From the NCBI GenBank assembly GCA_013286985.1, contig JABDEQ010000095.1, positions 1 through 6,721 of the forward strand: 6,721 nt of DNA, read 5' to 3'. The DNA is from Bacteroidota bacterium (GTDB taxonomy: Bacteria; Bacteroidota; Bacteroidia; Sphingobacteriales; Sphingobacteriaceae). The notes below the pieces were generated by a model that saw nothing but the letters and a program-made list of their open reading frames with translations, did no database searches and was not told the DNA's origin. A program made the translations under genes and the position numbers. The first letter of the stretch is position 1; the number at the start of each line of letters is the position of its first letter. Shown here in pieces: positions 1 to 5,672 of the stretch.

Positions 1-18
1 TTGAAAATGGACAGCCAT
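1..18 (-). CDS. Possible N-terminal start of a downstream gene (partial, window edge)
   Basis: On the minus strand an ATG at 18-16 opens a frame reading M-A-V-H-F-Q to the window edge. It lies 29 nt after the stop codon of the LiaF-like gene and is preceded by an A/T-rich leader, as is usual for Bacteroidota starts. A co-transcribed gene after the LiaF-like protein would be plausible. Six codons are too few to identify a product or even to prove that this is a gene. Confidence 0.22.
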
Positions 19-47
19 CCAATTATTTATTTTAGGTAGATGTTTGT

Positions 48-878
48 TTAGTAACTGCGGATATCAACCCCTGCAAAGATGGAAACACCTTTTAACACCA
101 GTATTTTTTCGCTGCCGGGGGCTGCAGTTGTTTTCATCCGTTTATCGTCAATGCTGCCAAAAACGGCTGCAATGTCTGATACTACCTGCCAGTGCGATGG
201 TATAATGATTTTGGTGCCGCCAAATATCTGGGTAATGTCCAGTATAACACGACCGTTAATATCGGCCTGGGTAAAGTCGAGCTGTGCGCCGCCAAATATG
301 TTAACCACTTCGCCTCCCTTAAAATCTTTTGAAAGGATAGTTTTCTTTACACCGCCAAAAACCGATACGGTATCAAGGTAGTCATCGCCCGTAGGGCCGT
401 AAGAATAGGCAGGCCGGGGTTGTACGGGTGGCGGCGGGATGTTTACATAAGTATCATCGGCAACCGGCGGTTGGTTAGGGGTTTGTCCCACGTTCATGCG
501 CCAATCCCATTTATGACCGAAACGTTTTTCCCAGTTATTATTATCGTATTTATAATTCTTTCTTAATATCATCCATAAACCAAAAGCTATAATAGCCAGC
601 GGCCAAATTACCTGGCTTGAGCCCGAAATGTTATCGTTAATTAAAAATACTACACCAAGCAGTATCAATATAAATGACGATGGTTTATGAAAATTACTCT
701 TGGCACCTACAAAAAGCCCCCAGAAAATTAACCACATTGGCCAGGTGAACAACCAGTGAGGGATGAAAAAGAAATCAAACTGCCGTACCAGCAGGATGAC
801 GCCCACGGCCAGTAAAAGTACCCCCGCCAGGGCTTTGCCATTGCGGGGATTGTTTGGGTATTCTATATCGTTGCTCAT
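48..878 (-). CDS. LiaF-like membrane protein with C-terminal FGG beta-repeat domain
   Basis: This 276-residue protein probably sits in the cytoplasmic membrane. Four hydrophobic segments are visible at about residues 15-33, 42-60, 67-82 and 89-107, grouped as two hairpins as in the LiaF/DUF5668-type N-terminal domain. A basic and then proline-rich linker follows (about 108-168). The C-terminal part (about 170-276) resembles the LiaF C-terminal domain (cell-wall-active antibiotics response family). It carries five regularly spaced turns: VFGG 173-176, IFGG 194-197, IFGG 218-221, VFGS 239-242 and IFAG 267-270, with alternating hydrophobic strands between them. In Firmicutes LiaF restrains an envelope-stress two-component system; in Bacteroidota the role is not established, so sensing or modulation of envelope stress is only inferred. 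A well-matched promoter lies just upstream. The start is the first ATG after that promoter and has an A/T-rich leader. No truncation is seen. Confidence 0.85.
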   Translation of the reverse strand: MSNDIEYPNNPRNGKALAGVLLLAVGVILLVRQFDFFFIPHWLFTWPMWLIFWGLFVGAKSNFHKPSSFILILLGVVFLINDNISGSSQVIWPLAIIAFGLWMILRKNYKYDNNNWEKRFGHKWDWRMNVGQTPNQPPVADDTYVNIPPPPVQPRPAYSYGPTGDDYLDTVSVFGGVKKTILSKDFKGGEVVNIFGGAQLDFTQADINGRVILDITQIFGGTKIIIPSHWQVVSDIAAVFGSIDDKRMKTTAAPGSEKILVLKGVSIFAGVDIRSY

Positions 879-902
879 TATTATTCTAATTTTAATCTAT
901 TC

Positions 903-934
903 CAAAACTAAGGTAACATAATATGTATGGCAAA
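903..934 (-). promoter_or_regulatory. Bacteroidota-type promoter of the LiaF-like gene
   Basis: Read on the minus strand, TTTG (934-931) is followed after 20 nt by TAGTTTTG (910-903). This matches the Bacteroidota primary sigma-factor consensus TTTG-N19/20-TAnnTTTG exactly at the -7 element. Transcription would begin around 896-898, giving a leader of roughly 20 nt before the ATG at 878. It indicates that the LiaF-like gene has its own promoter rather than depending on read-through from the HxlR gene 192 nt upstream. Confidence 0.6.
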
Positions 935-1070
935 CAAAAACTGGTAGTTTATTTAAAGAAATCGGTAAGAGGCAATAATATGTCGGTGAAAATGTTTAAA
1001 CATGGATTTGTGTTTGTTTGCATCGGCGTGTAGACTCACCCTGTCGTCGCCAATGCATTAGCCTCACCCA

Positions 1071-1445
1071 TTACCCCACCGTTTTATACTTCGCTCTCGA
1101 TGCCAAAATTGCGGGCATATTTACCTTTGCCCATTGGGTAAGGCTGTCAATTGCTGGCAGCAAACTTTCGCCCAGCGGGGTAAGGTTGTACTCTACCTTT
1201 GGCGGGATTTGAGGATACATCCTGCGGGCAACCAGTCCATCAGCTTCCAGTGTTTTCAGGGTAACGGTGAGCATCTTTTGCGATATATTGCCAATAAGAT
1301 GATTCAACTCGTTAAACCGCAGTGTTCCGCATTCGCCCAAAATAGAGATAATGAGGATCGACCACTTGTCGCCCACCCTGTCCAGCACGTTTCTAACGGG
1401 GCAGTCGTCAACCAGTGCATAATTTTTATAATTTTCTGTAATCAT
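1071..1445 (-). CDS. HxlR-family winged-helix transcriptional regulator
   Basis: The 124-residue length and sequence are typical of the HxlR/DUF24 family of small MarR-related dimeric repressors. Visible landmarks are the family cysteine in DDCPVRNVL (C15), the GDKW motif (residues 25-28), a recognition-helix region around 54-69 (ISQKMLTVTLKTLEADGL) and a wing at about 72-88 ending in VEYNLTPLG. The N-terminal cysteine is the residue through which relatives such as YodB, HypR and QorR sense quinones, electrophiles or disulfide stress; a second cysteine is at 39. It is transcribed divergently from a QorB-like reductase, the same arrangement as ytfH/ytfG in E. coli. It therefore most likely represses that neighbour, and perhaps itself, until C15 is modified. 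The inducer cannot be read from the sequence. The start ATG at 1445 gives the usual N-terminus with C15 in place. Confidence 0.92.
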   Translation of the reverse strand: MITENYKNYALVDDCPVRNVLDRVGDKWSILIISILGECGTLRFNELNHLIGNISQKMLTVTLKTLEADGLVARRMYPQIPPKVEYNLTPLGESLLPAIDSLTQWAKVNMPAILASRAKYKTVG

Positions 1446-1582
1446 AATTATCTGTTTATCAGCATTAGTTACTCCACGGTAAGCGACTGATTTACAAGTG
1501 CCTTCTTGTTTGCTATCCAGTTACTATTTACCTTTAACTCTCCAAAAGTAAGTAAAAACTGGAGTTAATAAAAATCAAAAAA
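1446..1582. promoter_or_regulatory. Divergent intergenic control region with candidate HxlR operator
   Basis: This 137-nt region separates the two divergent start codons. For the plus strand, TTG (1506-1508), 20 nt and TACCTTTA (1529-1536, one base off TAnnTTTG) form a plausible promoter starting near 1543. On the minus strand an exact -7 element TACTTTTG lies at 1550-1543, but its nearest TTTG is 25 nt away, so it is doubtful. Half-sites of TTACT/AGTAA type recur: AGTTACT at 1467-1473 and 1519-1525, and the inverted AGTAAGT at 1547-1553. TACT and AGTA half-sites are known for the HxlR relative YodB. Other inverted pairs are CCAGTT (1517-1522) with AACTGG (1557-1562), and TTAACTC (1534-1540) with GAGTTAA (1562-1568). 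These flank or overlap the plus-strand promoter and are reasonable operator candidates, but none is a clean palindrome. Confidence 0.35.
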
Positions 1583-2464
1583 ATGAGTAATATCTTAGTA
1601 ACAGGAGCCACCGGCCAATTGGGCGGGGCAGTAACCGAAAGTCTGCTTAAAAAAACCGCAGCAAGCAATATCCACGTATTGGTACGCGATGCCGATAAAG
1701 CAGCGGCCTTTAAAGCACAGGGTGTAACCGTACATGTTGGTGATTATGGCAACTATGCCTCGCTTTTAAGCGCGTTTAAAGGGATCGATAAGGTGTACAT
1801 GGTATCGGGTAATGATTTGCCCAACCGTATTGAGCAGCAGGACAATGTGGTAAATGCCGCTAAAGAAGCCGGTGTAAAGCATGTAGTGTATACCAGCTAT
1901 CAGCGTAAAAACGAAACCGATTCATCACCTATTGCATTTGTGGCGGCTGGCCATTTAAATACTGAGGCAAAGCTAAAGGCATCCGGGTTAACGTATACCA
2001 TACTGCAGCACGGTATTTATGCTGATATGATTCCCATTTTTGCAGGCGAACAGCTGCTTAGTACCAAAACTATTTATTTGCCTGCGGGCGATGGCAAAAC
2101 AGCCTATGCCGTGCGCACCGACCAGGCAGAAGCCGGGGCAAACGTTTTGCTGGATGAAACCGGAAAATACAACAACAAAAGCATTGAACTTGGCGGTCAG
2201 GAAGCTTTATCGTGGCAGCAAGTCGTCGGCATCATCAGTAATATTGTTGGCGAAAAGATTAGTTACGTGTCACCAACAGTGGCTGAATTTGAGGCTGCCC
2301 TTACCAAAGCAGGCGTACCGGCAGAATATATTGGCCTTTTTGCCAGCTTTTCGCAAGCCAACAGCCAGGGTGAGTTCGAAAATGTTACCACTAACCTCGA
2401 AACTATCTTGGGCCGTAAGCCGGTAAGTGTCGCTGCTTATTTAAACTCGGTTTATAAAAAATAA
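1583..2464 (+). CDS. QorB/NmrA-like NAD(P)-binding oxidoreductase (atypical SDR)
   Basis: The 293-residue protein begins with a Rossmann strand and the dinucleotide motif GATGQLGG (G8, G11, G14). It has the layout of the NmrA/QorB branch of atypical SDRs: VLVRDADKAAAF after the second strand, KVYMVSGND, AAKEAGVKHVVYTS, then HLNTEAKLKASGLTYTIL and a GDGKTAYAVRTDQAEA segment. These blocks line up in order with E. coli QorB (YtfG), an NADPH:quinone oxidoreductase, and the length agrees. The likely role is cytosolic reduction of quinones or similar electrophiles. The divergent HxlR-type regulator next door supports this, since ytfG/ytfH have the same relation. No YxxxK catalytic pair is evident, as usual in this branch. 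The start ATG follows an A-rich leader with no Shine-Dalgarno site. The AhpD-like gene follows after 89 nt and may be co-transcribed. The exact substrate is unknown. Confidence 0.9.
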   Translation: MSNILVTGATGQLGGAVTESLLKKTAASNIHVLVRDADKAAAFKAQGVTVHVGDYGNYASLLSAFKGIDKVYMVSGNDLPNRIEQQDNVVNAAKEAGVKHVVYTSYQRKNETDSSPIAFVAAGHLNTEAKLKASGLTYTILQHGIYADMIPIFAGEQLLSTKTIYLPAGDGKTAYAVRTDQAEAGANVLLDETGKYNNKSIELGGQEALSWQQVVGIISNIVGEKISYVSPTVAEFEAALTKAGVPAEYIGLFASFSQANSQGEFENVTTNLETILGRKPVSVAAYLNSVYKK

Positions 2465-2553
2465 AGAGGAATTATAAATATTTTATGATTTGTCCAGTTT
2501 CTGAAAGTTGGGTCGTTATTGCGGCATAATTCAAATATTTAAACATCAGAAAA

Positions 2554-3018
2554 ATGGAACAACGAATCAATCCGTACGAAAAAGGTTATAACAGTATACA
2601 GCCTTTATTCAGTTTATCAACAGTGCTGGCAAAGTCAACCATCGAGCAATCGCTGCAGGAGTTAATATCATTCAGGATATCGCAAATTAATGGTTGCGCC
2701 TATTGCCTGGATATGCACTCAAAAGATTTACGGGCCGGTGGTGAAACCGAACAACGCCTGCATATGCTGGATGCCTGGCGCGAAACAAATGTTTATACCA
2801 AGCGTGAGCGTGTCGCCTTTGCCTGGGCCGAAGCGGTTACCAAATTAACCGACAACAATGTGCCCGACAAAGTTTATGAGCAAGCCCTTGAGCAGTTTTC
2901 GGAAGTGGAACTGGTTGATTTAACCCTGGTGGTTATCGGTATTAATAATTTCAACCGTCTCAATATTGCTTTCAGGGTACAGGGTGGCAATTATAAACCG
3001 GGGATGCATAAGGTTTAG
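2554..3018 (+). CDS. Carboxymuconolactone decarboxylase-family protein, AhpD-like
   Basis: This 154-residue protein carries the redox signature of the AhpD-like branch of the carboxymuconolactone decarboxylase fold: NGCAYCLDMHSK with C48 and C51 as the CxxC pair and H55 four residues later. The preceding helix (ELISFRISQI) and the following LRAGGET segment are also family-typical. Members of this branch act as small all-helical, oligomeric alkylhydroperoxidase-type or thiol-disulfide proteins, and many are uncharacterised. Peroxidase activity is therefore possible, and aromatic-ring decarboxylation is unlikely given the CxxC. It lies 89 nt downstream of the QorB-like gene on the same strand. 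It may belong to the same HxlR-controlled unit, although a separate weak promoter in the gap cannot be excluded. The start ATG follows an A-rich stretch. A hairpin 22 nt after the stop probably terminates transcription. Confidence 0.9.
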   Translation: MEQRINPYEKGYNSIQPLFSLSTVLAKSTIEQSLQELISFRISQINGCAYCLDMHSKDLRAGGETEQRLHMLDAWRETNVYTKRERVAFAWAEAVTKLTDNNVPDKVYEQALEQFSEVELVDLTLVVIGINNFNRLNIAFRVQGGNYKPGMHKV

Positions 3019-3040
3019 CAAACGGAGATGTTATTTCGGG

Positions 3041-3069
3041 CCGCACCTTGTTATTTCGGCAAGGTGCGG
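3041..3069 (+). terminator. Probable rho-independent terminator after the AhpD-like gene
   Basis: CCGCACCTTG (3041-3050) and CAAGGTGCGG (3060-3069) form a perfect 10-bp G/C-rich stem with a 9-nt loop, 22 nt after the stop codon. A T-rich stretch (ATTTTCTTTTGTG) follows only after about 8 nt, so termination is likely but not of the classic immediate-U-run form. The 10-mer GTTATTTCGG occurs twice here, 20 nt apart (3030-3039 and 3050-3059), the second copy filling the loop. Confidence 0.5.
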
Positions 3070-3115
3070 GACTGAAATTTTCTTTTGTGTGCGGAGGTTT
3101 AGCCCCTCCTCGCCC

Positions 3116-3137
3116 ATTCAAGCGTCCACGCTTGAAT
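3116..3137. repeat. Palindromic repeat copy a (outer, upstream)
   Basis: This is a perfect palindrome with 10-nt arms (ATTCAAGCGT 3116-3125, ACGCTTGAAT 3128-3137) around a central CC. It shares the 14-nt core AAGCGTCCACGCTT with the copies around the transposase gene and has CGCCC immediately before it, as do copies b and e. It lies outside the inverted-repeat arms and is a REP-like element. Confidence 0.85.
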
Positions 3138-3144
3138 TTCTACA

Positions 3145-3202
3145 CCCGCCCGTTCAAGCGTCCACGCTTGAATGCCAGCAGTTGTAAGCGTCCACGCTTA
3201 CA
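3145..3202 (+). repeat. Left arm of 58-nt inverted repeat flanking the transposase (palindromes b and c)
   Basis: This arm pairs with 3772-3829 without any gap: 55 of 58 positions match, and the three mismatches (3176, 3178, 3179) lie in the short spacer. It begins with CCCGCCCG. It then contains palindrome b (3153-3172, arms TTCAAGCGT/ACGCTTGAA), a 9-nt spacer, and palindrome c (3182-3203, arms TTGTAAGCGT/ACGCTTACAA). Both have CC at the centre and so point the same way. Palindrome c differs from b by paired changes on both arms, which preserves the stem. Elements like this are the recognised partners of RAYT transposases. Confidence 0.88.
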
Positions 3203-3249
3203 ATTACCAAAAGCTTTGTCAATAAATAATATTTCATCATATTTATGGT

Positions 3250-3771
3250 ATGTCACGTACCGCCTCAACCGACGATCTTTACTTTGTCACCTTAACTATA
3301 ACCGATTGGATTGATGTTTTTACCAGGAGAATATACAGCGATTATATTATCGATAACCTTACCTTTTGCCAGCAACAAAAAAACCTAAACATTTACGCTT
3401 ATGTTATCATGACTAATCATTTGCACATGGTTACCAATGTAACAGATGGCTCACTCAGCGATGTATTGAGAGATTTTAAAACGTATACATCCAAAAATTT
3501 GGTGAAAATAATAGCCGAAAATATTCAGGAGAGCCGAAAGGAATGGATGCTCAAGGCTTTTGAAAAGGCTGGTAAATATAATCCGTTAAACATTCATCAC
3601 CAGTTTTGGCTAAACGGGAATTACCCGGTGTTGCTTTATTCGCCTGCCGTTACCGATCAAAAGATAGATTATATACATGAAAATCCGGTAAAAGCTAGTT
3701 TCGTAGGTTCGGCACACGAATATTGGTATAGCAGCGCTAATCCGGAAAGTCCTTTAAAGATTAGTTTTTAA
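3250..3771 (+). CDS. REP-associated tyrosine transposase (Y1 HUH, IS200-like)
   Basis: The 173-residue protein is a complete RAYT/Y1-transposase-family member. The HUH metal-binding motif is H57-L-H59 in VIMTNHLHMV. The catalytic tyrosine is most likely Y141 in DYIHENPVKASFV, matching the YIxxNPVxxG block of RAYTs. The N-terminal YFVTLTITDWIDVFTRR, the central FKTYTSKNLVK and ESRKEWMLKAFEKAG, and the C-terminal WYSSA are blocks I recognise from Bacteroidota members. Such enzymes cut and rejoin single-stranded DNA at hairpins, through a 5'-phosphotyrosine link. The ATG at 3250 gives a normal N-terminus. No Shine-Dalgarno site is seen, and the upstream gap is filled by palindromes. The last base of the TAA stop (3771) directly abuts the right inverted arm. 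All active-site residues are present, so the enzyme is potentially functional. No partner accessory gene is present. Confidence 0.92.
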   Translation: MSRTASTDDLYFVTLTITDWIDVFTRRIYSDYIIDNLTFCQQQKNLNIYAYVIMTNHLHMVTNVTDGSLSDVLRDFKTYTSKNLVKIIAENIQESRKEWMLKAFEKAGKYNPLNIHHQFWLNGNYPVLLYSPAVTDQKIDYIHENPVKASFVGSAHEYWYSSANPESPLKISF

Positions 3772-3829
3772 TGTAAGCGTGGACGCTTACAACTCTTTGC
3801 ATTCAAGCGTGGACGCTTGAACGGGCGGG
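3772..3829 (-). repeat. Right arm of 58-nt inverted repeat flanking the transposase (palindromes d and e)
   Basis: This is the inverted copy of 3145-3202. It starts at the base after the transposase stop codon with palindrome d (3772-3791, arms TGTAAGCGT/ACGCTTACA). After a spacer follows palindrome e (3802-3821, arms TTCAAGCGT/ACGCTTGAA), then CGGGCGGG (3822-3829). Both palindromes have GG at the centre, opposite to the CC of the left arm. The spacing between palindromes is conserved although the spacer sequence has drifted at three positions. Confidence 0.88.
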
Positions 3830-3835
3830 GCTATT

Positions 3836-3877
3836 AACAAAGAACAGGAATCGCTTGCGCGATTCCTGTTCTTTGTT
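3836..3877. terminator. Strong bidirectional terminator between convergent genes
   Basis: A perfect 19-bp stem (3836-3854 with 3859-3877) closes on a TTGC loop (3855-3858). On the plus strand it is followed by T-rich TGTTCTTTTACC, which suits termination of the transposase transcript. Read on the minus strand the loop is GCAA, a GNRA-type tetraloop closed by C-G. It could therefore also end or stabilise the 3' end of the oligopeptidase mRNA, whose stop codon lies 92 nt before it on that strand. Confidence 0.8.
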
Positions 3878-3907
3878 TGTTCTTTTACCTTTCTTCATGT
3901 TCCGCCT

Positions 3908-3929
3908 ATTTAAGCGTCCGTGCTTGAAT
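3908..3929. repeat. Degenerate palindromic repeat copy f (outer, downstream)
   Basis: Arms ATTTAAGCGT (3908-3917) and GTGCTTGAAT (3920-3929) around a central CC are a decayed version of copy a in the same orientation. Three transitions separate them (3911, 3920, 3921), and each gives a G-T wobble rather than a break in the plus-strand stem. The similarity to copy a continues into the 3' flank (GAATYTCTACAYCC), so this is a relic of a longer repeat unit. It lies between the terminator and the stop codon of the oligopeptidase gene, within its probable 3' UTR. Confidence 0.75.
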
Positions 3930-3968
3930 CTCTACATCCCGTCAATCGCCATGCAAATCGAAACGGTA

Positions 3969-5672
3969 CTACTGCAATTTCTCCAGCTCACTTTTCACAA
4001 AACCGGCCAGTTCTTTAACGTAAGCGGCGCTGAAATCAAACTTAATGCCTGCCGTTTCATAAATTTCTTTAATAGTTTTGGTGTAGCCCAGCTTTAAGGC
4101 ATCCAGGTATTGCTGTAAACCTTTTTCGGGATTTTCTTTATAGTTTTTCCATACGGCAATGGCGCCTAACTGAGCCATGCCATATTCTATGTAGTAAAAC
4201 GGCACTTCAAAAATGTGCAGTTGCTTTTGCCACAGGTTGGCTTCGGCTTCAGGATGTTCGCTCCAATCGGCAAAACCGGCGCCAAATGGTTCATAAATCT
4301 GTATCCATGCGGCGGTGCGCTCGGCATCGGTATGGCCAGGGTTGGTATAAATCCAATGCTGAAACTGATCAACAACGGCTACCCAGGGCAGGGTTTTTAA
4401 AACATCAACCAACTGATCGCGTTTAGCACGTTTCAAATCCTCCTCATTATCAAAATAAACATCCCAGTTATCCATGGAAATTAACTCCATGCTCATAGAG
4501 GCCAGTTCGGCTACTTCACTCGGACAATGTTTAAAATCATTAAGTTCCAGGTCGGCCGTTAAAAAGGTATGCACAGCGTGACCGCCCTCATGCACCATAG
4601 TAGTTAAATCGCGAAAGGTATTGGCCGAGTTCATGAAGATGAACGGCGCACCGGTTTCTGACAGCGGATAATTATAACCACCCGGCGCTTTGCCTTTACG
4701 ACTCTCCACATCAAAAAGGTTATTCTCTTTCATGATCTCCAGCCGCTCACCCAAATAGGTGCTGATATTGGCGAAACACCTGATGGACTTATCAATCAGC
4801 TCGGCGCCACTATTAAATGGTTTCAATGCCGGTTTGCCCGATATATCCACATCCATATCCCATGGTTTTAAAGCATCCAGTTGTAATGCTTCACTGCGTT
4901 TTTCGGCCTGCTGGCGTAAAATGGGCACTATCTCTTTTTCAATAGCCTCGTGGAAAGCATAACAATCCTGCGGAGTATAGTCAAACCTGCCCAACGCCTG
5001 GAACATGTAATCGCGGAAGTTTTCGAAACCCGCATTCAGTGCTACTTTATGGCGCAGGCCACGCAGCAAATCAAACAATTCGTTCAGTTGTGCTTTGTCC
5101 TGCAGGCGGCGGGCAGTTATCTTTTCCCAAACTTCATGCCTCTTGCTGCGATTGGTATCCTTTAAAAATACAGAAGCCTGCTCCAGCGTAAACTCCTTGT
5201 CGTCTATATGAACAGACATCGATCCGGTTATGGATTGATATTTCTGTTGTTCCACCTGAATTTCCGTTTGAATAGGGATATTCTCTTCTCTAAACAGCTC
5301 CAGCGATTTTTTAACGCCACGCAGGTATATGAAATATTTTTTATGATCAAGTTGATCTACCCACTCGCTGCTAACCAGCTTTTTGTTCAGCTCATTACTG
5401 TAAGGAGCAATTTTAGGCTCAATTTCGGTGGCGAAGTATTGAAAGCTTTGCAGCAGTTCTTCGCTGGTGGTATCACAAGTCATGCGGATATAGCGCCAGG
5501 CAAAATCTTCCTCAACGGCGGCTTCCAGCTCGCTGCGGTTATGCAGCCATTTTTCCAGTTCTTCAACCGAGTTAACAGGGCGGTCGCGCAGCTCTTTGAA
5601 AAATGGTTCAAGGGTTTCCCATTTAATTTCGATACTGACGGGGATATATGTTCTTGTTTTTTTGTGGATCAT
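3969..5672 (-). CDS. M3-family zinc oligoendopeptidase
   Basis: This 567-residue protein is a full-length cytosolic metallopeptidase of the thimet-oligopeptidase (M3) family. It falls in the group of about 550-600 residues related to, but distinct from, classical PepF. The zinc site is HEGGH at 361-365 (H361, H365 as ligands, E362 as catalytic base). The third ligand is probably E389 in SEVAELAS, at the usual distance. The C-terminal FYYIEYGMAQLGA block (about 492-504) corresponds to the family's substrate-binding tyrosine region. The N-terminal half is a long helical domain with the family's TGSMSVHIDDKEFTLEQA segment (about 149-167). It would cleave short peptides, in peptide recycling after proteolysis. 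There is no signal peptide. The gene is monocistronic in this window and convergent with the transposase unit. The ATG at 5672 gives a conventional start; a further 12 residues in, IEIKWETLEPFFKEL begins the conserved region. Confidence 0.93.
   Translation of the reverse strand: MIHKKTRTYIPVSIEIKWETLEPFFKELRDRPVNSVEELEKWLHNRSELEAAVEEDFAWRYIRMTCDTTSEELLQSFQYFATEIEPKIAPYSNELNKKLVSSEWVDQLDHKKYFIYLRGVKKSLELFREENIPIQTEIQVEQQKYQSITGSMSVHIDDKEFTLEQASVFLKDTNRSKRHEVWEKITARRLQDKAQLNELFDLLRGLRHKVALNAGFENFRDYMFQALGRFDYTPQDCYAFHEAIEKEIVPILRQQAEKRSEALQLDALKPWDMDVDISGKPALKPFNSGAELIDKSIRCFANISTYLGERLEIMKENNLFDVESRKGKAPGGYNYPLSETGAPFIFMNSANTFRDLTTMVHEGGHAVHTFLTADLELNDFKHCPSEVAELASMSMELISMDNWDVYFDNEEDLKRAKRDQLVDVLKTLPWVAVVDQFQHWIYTNPGHTDAERTAAWIQIYEPFGAGFADWSEHPEAEANLWQKQLHIFEVPFYYIEYGMAQLGAIAVWKNYKENPEKGLQQYLDALKLGYTKTIKEIYETAGIKFDFSAAYVKELAGFVKSELEKLQ

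Larger units (their letters stand above)
3145..3829. mobile_element. RAYT unit: transposase gene bounded by double-palindrome inverted repeats
   Basis: The 685-bp unit consists of a 58-nt left arm, a 569-nt interior almost filled by a Y1 HUH transposase gene, and a 58-nt right arm inverted with respect to the left. Each arm has the same two palindrome types in mirrored order, and the central dinucleotide (CC on the left, GG on the right) confirms the inversion. The interior is visibly richer in A/T than the neighbouring genes (for example 19 G/C of 60 in 3361-3420), which suggests acquisition. The layout recalls REP-RAYT units of Proteobacteria. IS200/IS605 elements have hairpin ends but normally no inverted terminal repeats. 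Whether the unit moves as a whole is not known; no target duplication is evident at its ends. Confidence 0.65.

Noticed and set aside
1020..1056. Imperfect hairpin (GCATCGGCG with CGCCAATGC, 8 of 9 pairs) after the HxlR gene on the minus strand
   Set aside because: The loop is 19 nt long and no T-run follows on the minus strand, so I do not call it a terminator. The 7-mer CTCACCC repeated nearby is too short to mean much.
2485..2529. Fourteen-codon ORF starting with ATG in the gap between the reductase and the AhpD-like gene, with AGAGGA upstream
   Set aside because: The A/G-rich stretch is too far from the ATG, Bacteroidota rarely use such sites, and the peptide shows no recognisable feature.
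3116..3203. The three closely spaced palindromes as a CRISPR array
   Set aside because: The repeats are about 20-22 nt, the spacers are only 9-15 nt, the copies differ in type and flip orientation across the gene, and no cas gene is present.
3215..3247. TTTG (3215-3218) with TATTTATG (3240-3247) as a promoter for the transposase
   Set aside because: Transcription would start at or after the ATG at 3250, leaving no leader, and the -7 element deviates from TAnnTTTG.
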